Of a stretch of 31,481 nt of DNA, positions 29,731-31,481 are shown in pieces. The notes beneath the pieces were generated by a model. That model saw nothing but the letters and a program-made list of their open reading frames with translations. It had not been told where the DNA came from and searched no databases. Within the stretch, counting starts at the first letter, position 1; every line of letters starts with the position of its first letter. The DNA is from Stramenopiles sp. TOSAG23-2 (lineage: Eukaryota; Sar): positions 1 through 31,481 of the forward strand of contig LT649370.1 in the NCBI GenBank assembly GCA_900128395.1, given 5' to 3'. A program made the position numbers and the translations under genes.

Positions 29731-30040
29731 AGCCAGATAGCTGAGCTAGCATTCATCATATTTCATGTCCTACATAGGGTTTGGACGTTTCTATAATTTC
29801 TAATGCTAGATCTATAATACTACAGCTTAATAGTGTCGTGTGTTCAAAAGACTAGACGACTAATATACTGTGTACTATACCAGCGCACCACCAATAGTAC
29901 AACAAAATACACATTAACATAATAATGAGAAAACATTTAACCACATTTTATCTACACAACAAAACAAACACAAAACAAATAGCCATTTCATTAGTAGATC
30001 ATCAAAAACAAAACATCAAAAAGAAAAAAAGAATAGAACC

Positions 30041-30883
30041 ATGAAGAAAGGAAATACAAATGTAAATCATACCAGTAACAATAACAATAATATTACTATT
30101 CGATATTCATATCAAGGACATCATGTATCCAAAGGTACGTTTTTGTTGATGCCTTTTATTGATAGTTATAAACAAACAAGAAATATACCTGGTACTGCCA
30201 TTTATAAAATTTTAAGAAGCAATACTTTTATTAATCCAAACTATCACCTTGTTTTTTTTTACAATTATCATTTGCATGGGTGGGATCAATTAAATGATAA
30301 CTCCAGCATTGTTTTGAAAGAAAATGAAAGTAGAGTAGATATATTAATTGAAAATAAATATCAAATGTTTTTCCCACCAAACTCCGACATTTATCAAAAA
30401 TTCAACCAAATTCAAAGTACCGGTAATCCAGAATTTTCCATCGGTATTTTTCAAGGAAAAACAGCATTTAATGTTGTGAAGTTGAGAAAAATTGCAACGC
30501 AGTTTGGTGCAAAATCTATTTTTGTCATTCATCCACGTTATAGCGATAAAAAACCCTTTGACGAAGCTGAAAAAGAGTTGTCAAGAAAACAGCAACAATT
30601 GTGCCCTTTTATCGAATATATTGATTTTAATGATTTTGCAGCTAAAATGGATGAAGGTTGGGTTTTAGTAGGTATTGAAATGGGTGGAACACCATTAACT
30701 GATTTTCAGCATCCACGTAAAGCAATTTATATATTAGGTGCAGAAGATAATGGTGTAAGTGCATTGGCACAAAAGGCGTGTAAATATATTATTGAAATAC
30801 CATCTGTTCGTTCTGAAAGTTTTAATGTAACATGTGCTGGTGCAATTGTTATGTATGATAGAAGTCTAAAATATTTGACGTGA
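30041..30883 (+). CDS. SpoU/TrmH-family RNA 2'-O-methyltransferase
   Basis: This 280-residue protein shows the SPOUT motifs in its C-terminal half. Motif 1 is GKTAFNVVKLRKIATQFGA at about 139-157, motif 2 is ILGAEDNGVS at 231-240 and motif 3 is IPSVRSESFNVTCAGAIVMYDR (253-274, quoted with its conserved S, N and A). These form the trefoil knot that binds SAM. By family the enzyme methylates a ribose 2'-OH in tRNA or rRNA. The N-terminal 120 residues (Asn-rich start, then Tyr/His-rich) do not match a known RNA-binding domain. The start ATG at 30041 has an A-rich leader. It ends with TGA. Confidence 0.88.
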   Translation: MKKGNTNVNHTSNNNNNITIRYSYQGHHVSKGTFLLMPFIDSYKQTRNIPGTAIYKILRSNTFINPNYHLVFFYNYHLHGWDQLNDNSSIVLKENESRVDILIENKYQMFFPPNSDIYQKFNQIQSTGNPEFSIGIFQGKTAFNVVKLRKIATQFGAKSIFVIHPRYSDKKPFDEAEKELSRKQQQLCPFIEYIDFNDFAAKMDEGWVLVGIEMGGTPLTDFQHPRKAIYILGAEDNGVSALAQKACKYIIEIPSVRSESFNVTCAGAIVMYDRSLKYLT

Positions 30884-31131
30884 AAAAGAAAAATATTTTT
30901 TAAAATATTGGCTCAGCAGTCAACTGTATTCTTTTGAGAAGTACGAACGTAGGAATTGTCATGTGTAGGAATACAAATTAAAATTACGCGTTACTTTTAT
31001 ACGAAAAGTATATACGAGACGTAACAATATATATAATATTTTTTTTAGTATGGTTCGTATTTTTTTAAATAATATTTTTTAAAATATTTTAATTTATTAT
31101 GCACATAACTTATTTTTTAATTTACTCATGA
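30884..31131. other. Convergent TACG-rich spacer
   Basis: The SpoU gene and the nucleoporin gene converge here. The sequence contains tatacgaaaagtatatacgag near 31000, resembling the 3' flanks at 5480-5560 and 10680-10830, plus T-rich tracts suited to 3' end formation. Confidence 0.4.
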
Positions 31132-31481
31132 TCAAAAAGCTCCAAAACCACTGCTGCTATTGCCAAATCCACTCGTGTTTGTACCAAATCCACCTCCAGT
31201 GTTGCTACTGCCAAATCCACCACCAGTATTGCTACTGCCAAATCCACCACCTCCTCCTTGATTTCCAAATCCATTATTAGTGGTATTAGTATTCGTTTGA
31301 CCAAAGCCTCCACCATTACCACCACCGAATGCATTCGTCGTATTACTAGTGCCAAATGCATTAGTCGTGCTACTGCCAAATCCACCACCATTATTACTAC
31401 TGCCAAATCCATTATTAGGGGCAGTGTTTGTTTGACCAAATCCACCACCTCCTCCTTGATTTCCAAATCCATTATTAGTGG
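31132..31481 (-). CDS. FG-repeat nucleoporin, C-terminal end (cut by window)
   Basis: The minus frame from the window end to the TGA at 31132-31134 encodes 115 residues made almost wholly of Phe-Gly repeats in Gly/Asn/Ser/Thr-rich linkers (NNGFGNQGGGGFGQTN, SSNTGGGFGSS), ending SSSGFGAF. FG and GxFG repeats with such linkers line the nuclear pore and bind transport receptors. Repeat units gatttggcagtagcaa are nearly identical at DNA level, so copy number may vary. The ORF starts beyond 31481; which nucleoporin it is cannot be told. An overlapping Val/Leu-rich frame on the same strand is a shadow. Confidence 0.85.
   Translation of the reverse strand, partial: TNNGFGNQGGGGGFGQTNTAPNNGFGSSNNGGGFGSSTTNAFGTSNTTNAFGGGNGGGFGQTNTNTTNNGFGNQGGGGGFGSSNTGGGFGSSNTGGGFGTNTSGFGNSSSGFGAF

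Larger units (their letters stand above)
28995..30040. other. Gene graveyard: short coding-like fragments on both strands
   Basis: Pieces of 40-60 codons with balanced composition alternate here without starts or continuity; three are listed separately. The right part, 29740-30040, is AT-rich and should contain the promoter of the SpoU gene. No full gene, terminal repeat or RNA gene is evident. Confidence 0.4.

Noticed and set aside
29453-29740. 95-codon plus-strand frame
   Set aside because: It overlaps the better minus-strand fragments and has no recognisable features.
31122-31472. Val/Leu-rich 116-codon minus-strand frame
   Set aside because: It is a frame-shifted shadow of the FG nucleoporin repeats, which give a far more typical protein.

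Overview
The window looks like a compact, AT-rich nuclear segment of a unicellular eukaryote. Genes are long, uninterrupted reading frames on both strands with no intron that I can see. TAA, TAG and TGA all end genes, so the standard code applies. Eukaryotic markers are an FG-repeat nucleoporin, a peroxisomal-type ABCD half transporter, an RluA-family enzyme of the Pus9/RPUSD2 kind and a BMT5-like rRNA methyltransferase. The SANT-like protein at 24392-24958 has the layout I recall from an expanded family in diatoms and other stramenopiles. A stramenopile, perhaps a diatom, is therefore my best guess, from memory and without a search.

Layout: 1-2613 (-) is the N-terminal part of a very large unrecognised protein. 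A divergent spacer follows, with a perfect 2 x 96 bp tandem duplication and a perfect 24 bp palindrome. Next come an ABCD transporter (+), a roughly 254 bp inverted-repeat element, a basic unknown protein (-), a 1059-residue EF-hand array protein (+), a bacterial-type adenylosuccinate lyase (-), a membrane-anchored multicopper oxidase (-), a secreted protein with an L,D-transpeptidase-like HG...SHGC motif (+), a small acidic ORF (+), a pseudouridine synthase (-), a small Ser-rich protein (+), a Cys/Met-metabolism PLP enzyme (+), a BMT5-like methyltransferase (-), the SANT-like repeat protein (+) and a 957-residue secreted/membrane protein (-). Between about 28.4 and 29.8 kb lie broken coding fragments that look like decayed mobile DNA. 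A SpoU methyltransferase (+) and the C-terminus of an FG nucleoporin (-, cut by the window end) close the window.

Most genes are housekeeping (RNA modification, purine and sulfur amino-acid metabolism, lipid transport, nuclear pore) and do not form a pathway together. The unusual part is two secreted proteins of bacterial flavour. One carries a YkuD-like active-site motif. The other joins a signal peptide, a Cys-rich module, a hydrophobic stretch and a C-terminus that resembles the pre-toxin plus nuclease modules of bacterial polymorphic toxins. Both are candidates for gene transfer and for interaction with bacteria.

Non-coding DNA holds AT and CT/GA microsatellites, TACG-rich 3' flanks and a few GC-rich palindromic clusters that stand out sharply from the AT-rich background. 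No tRNA, rRNA or CRISPR was seen.
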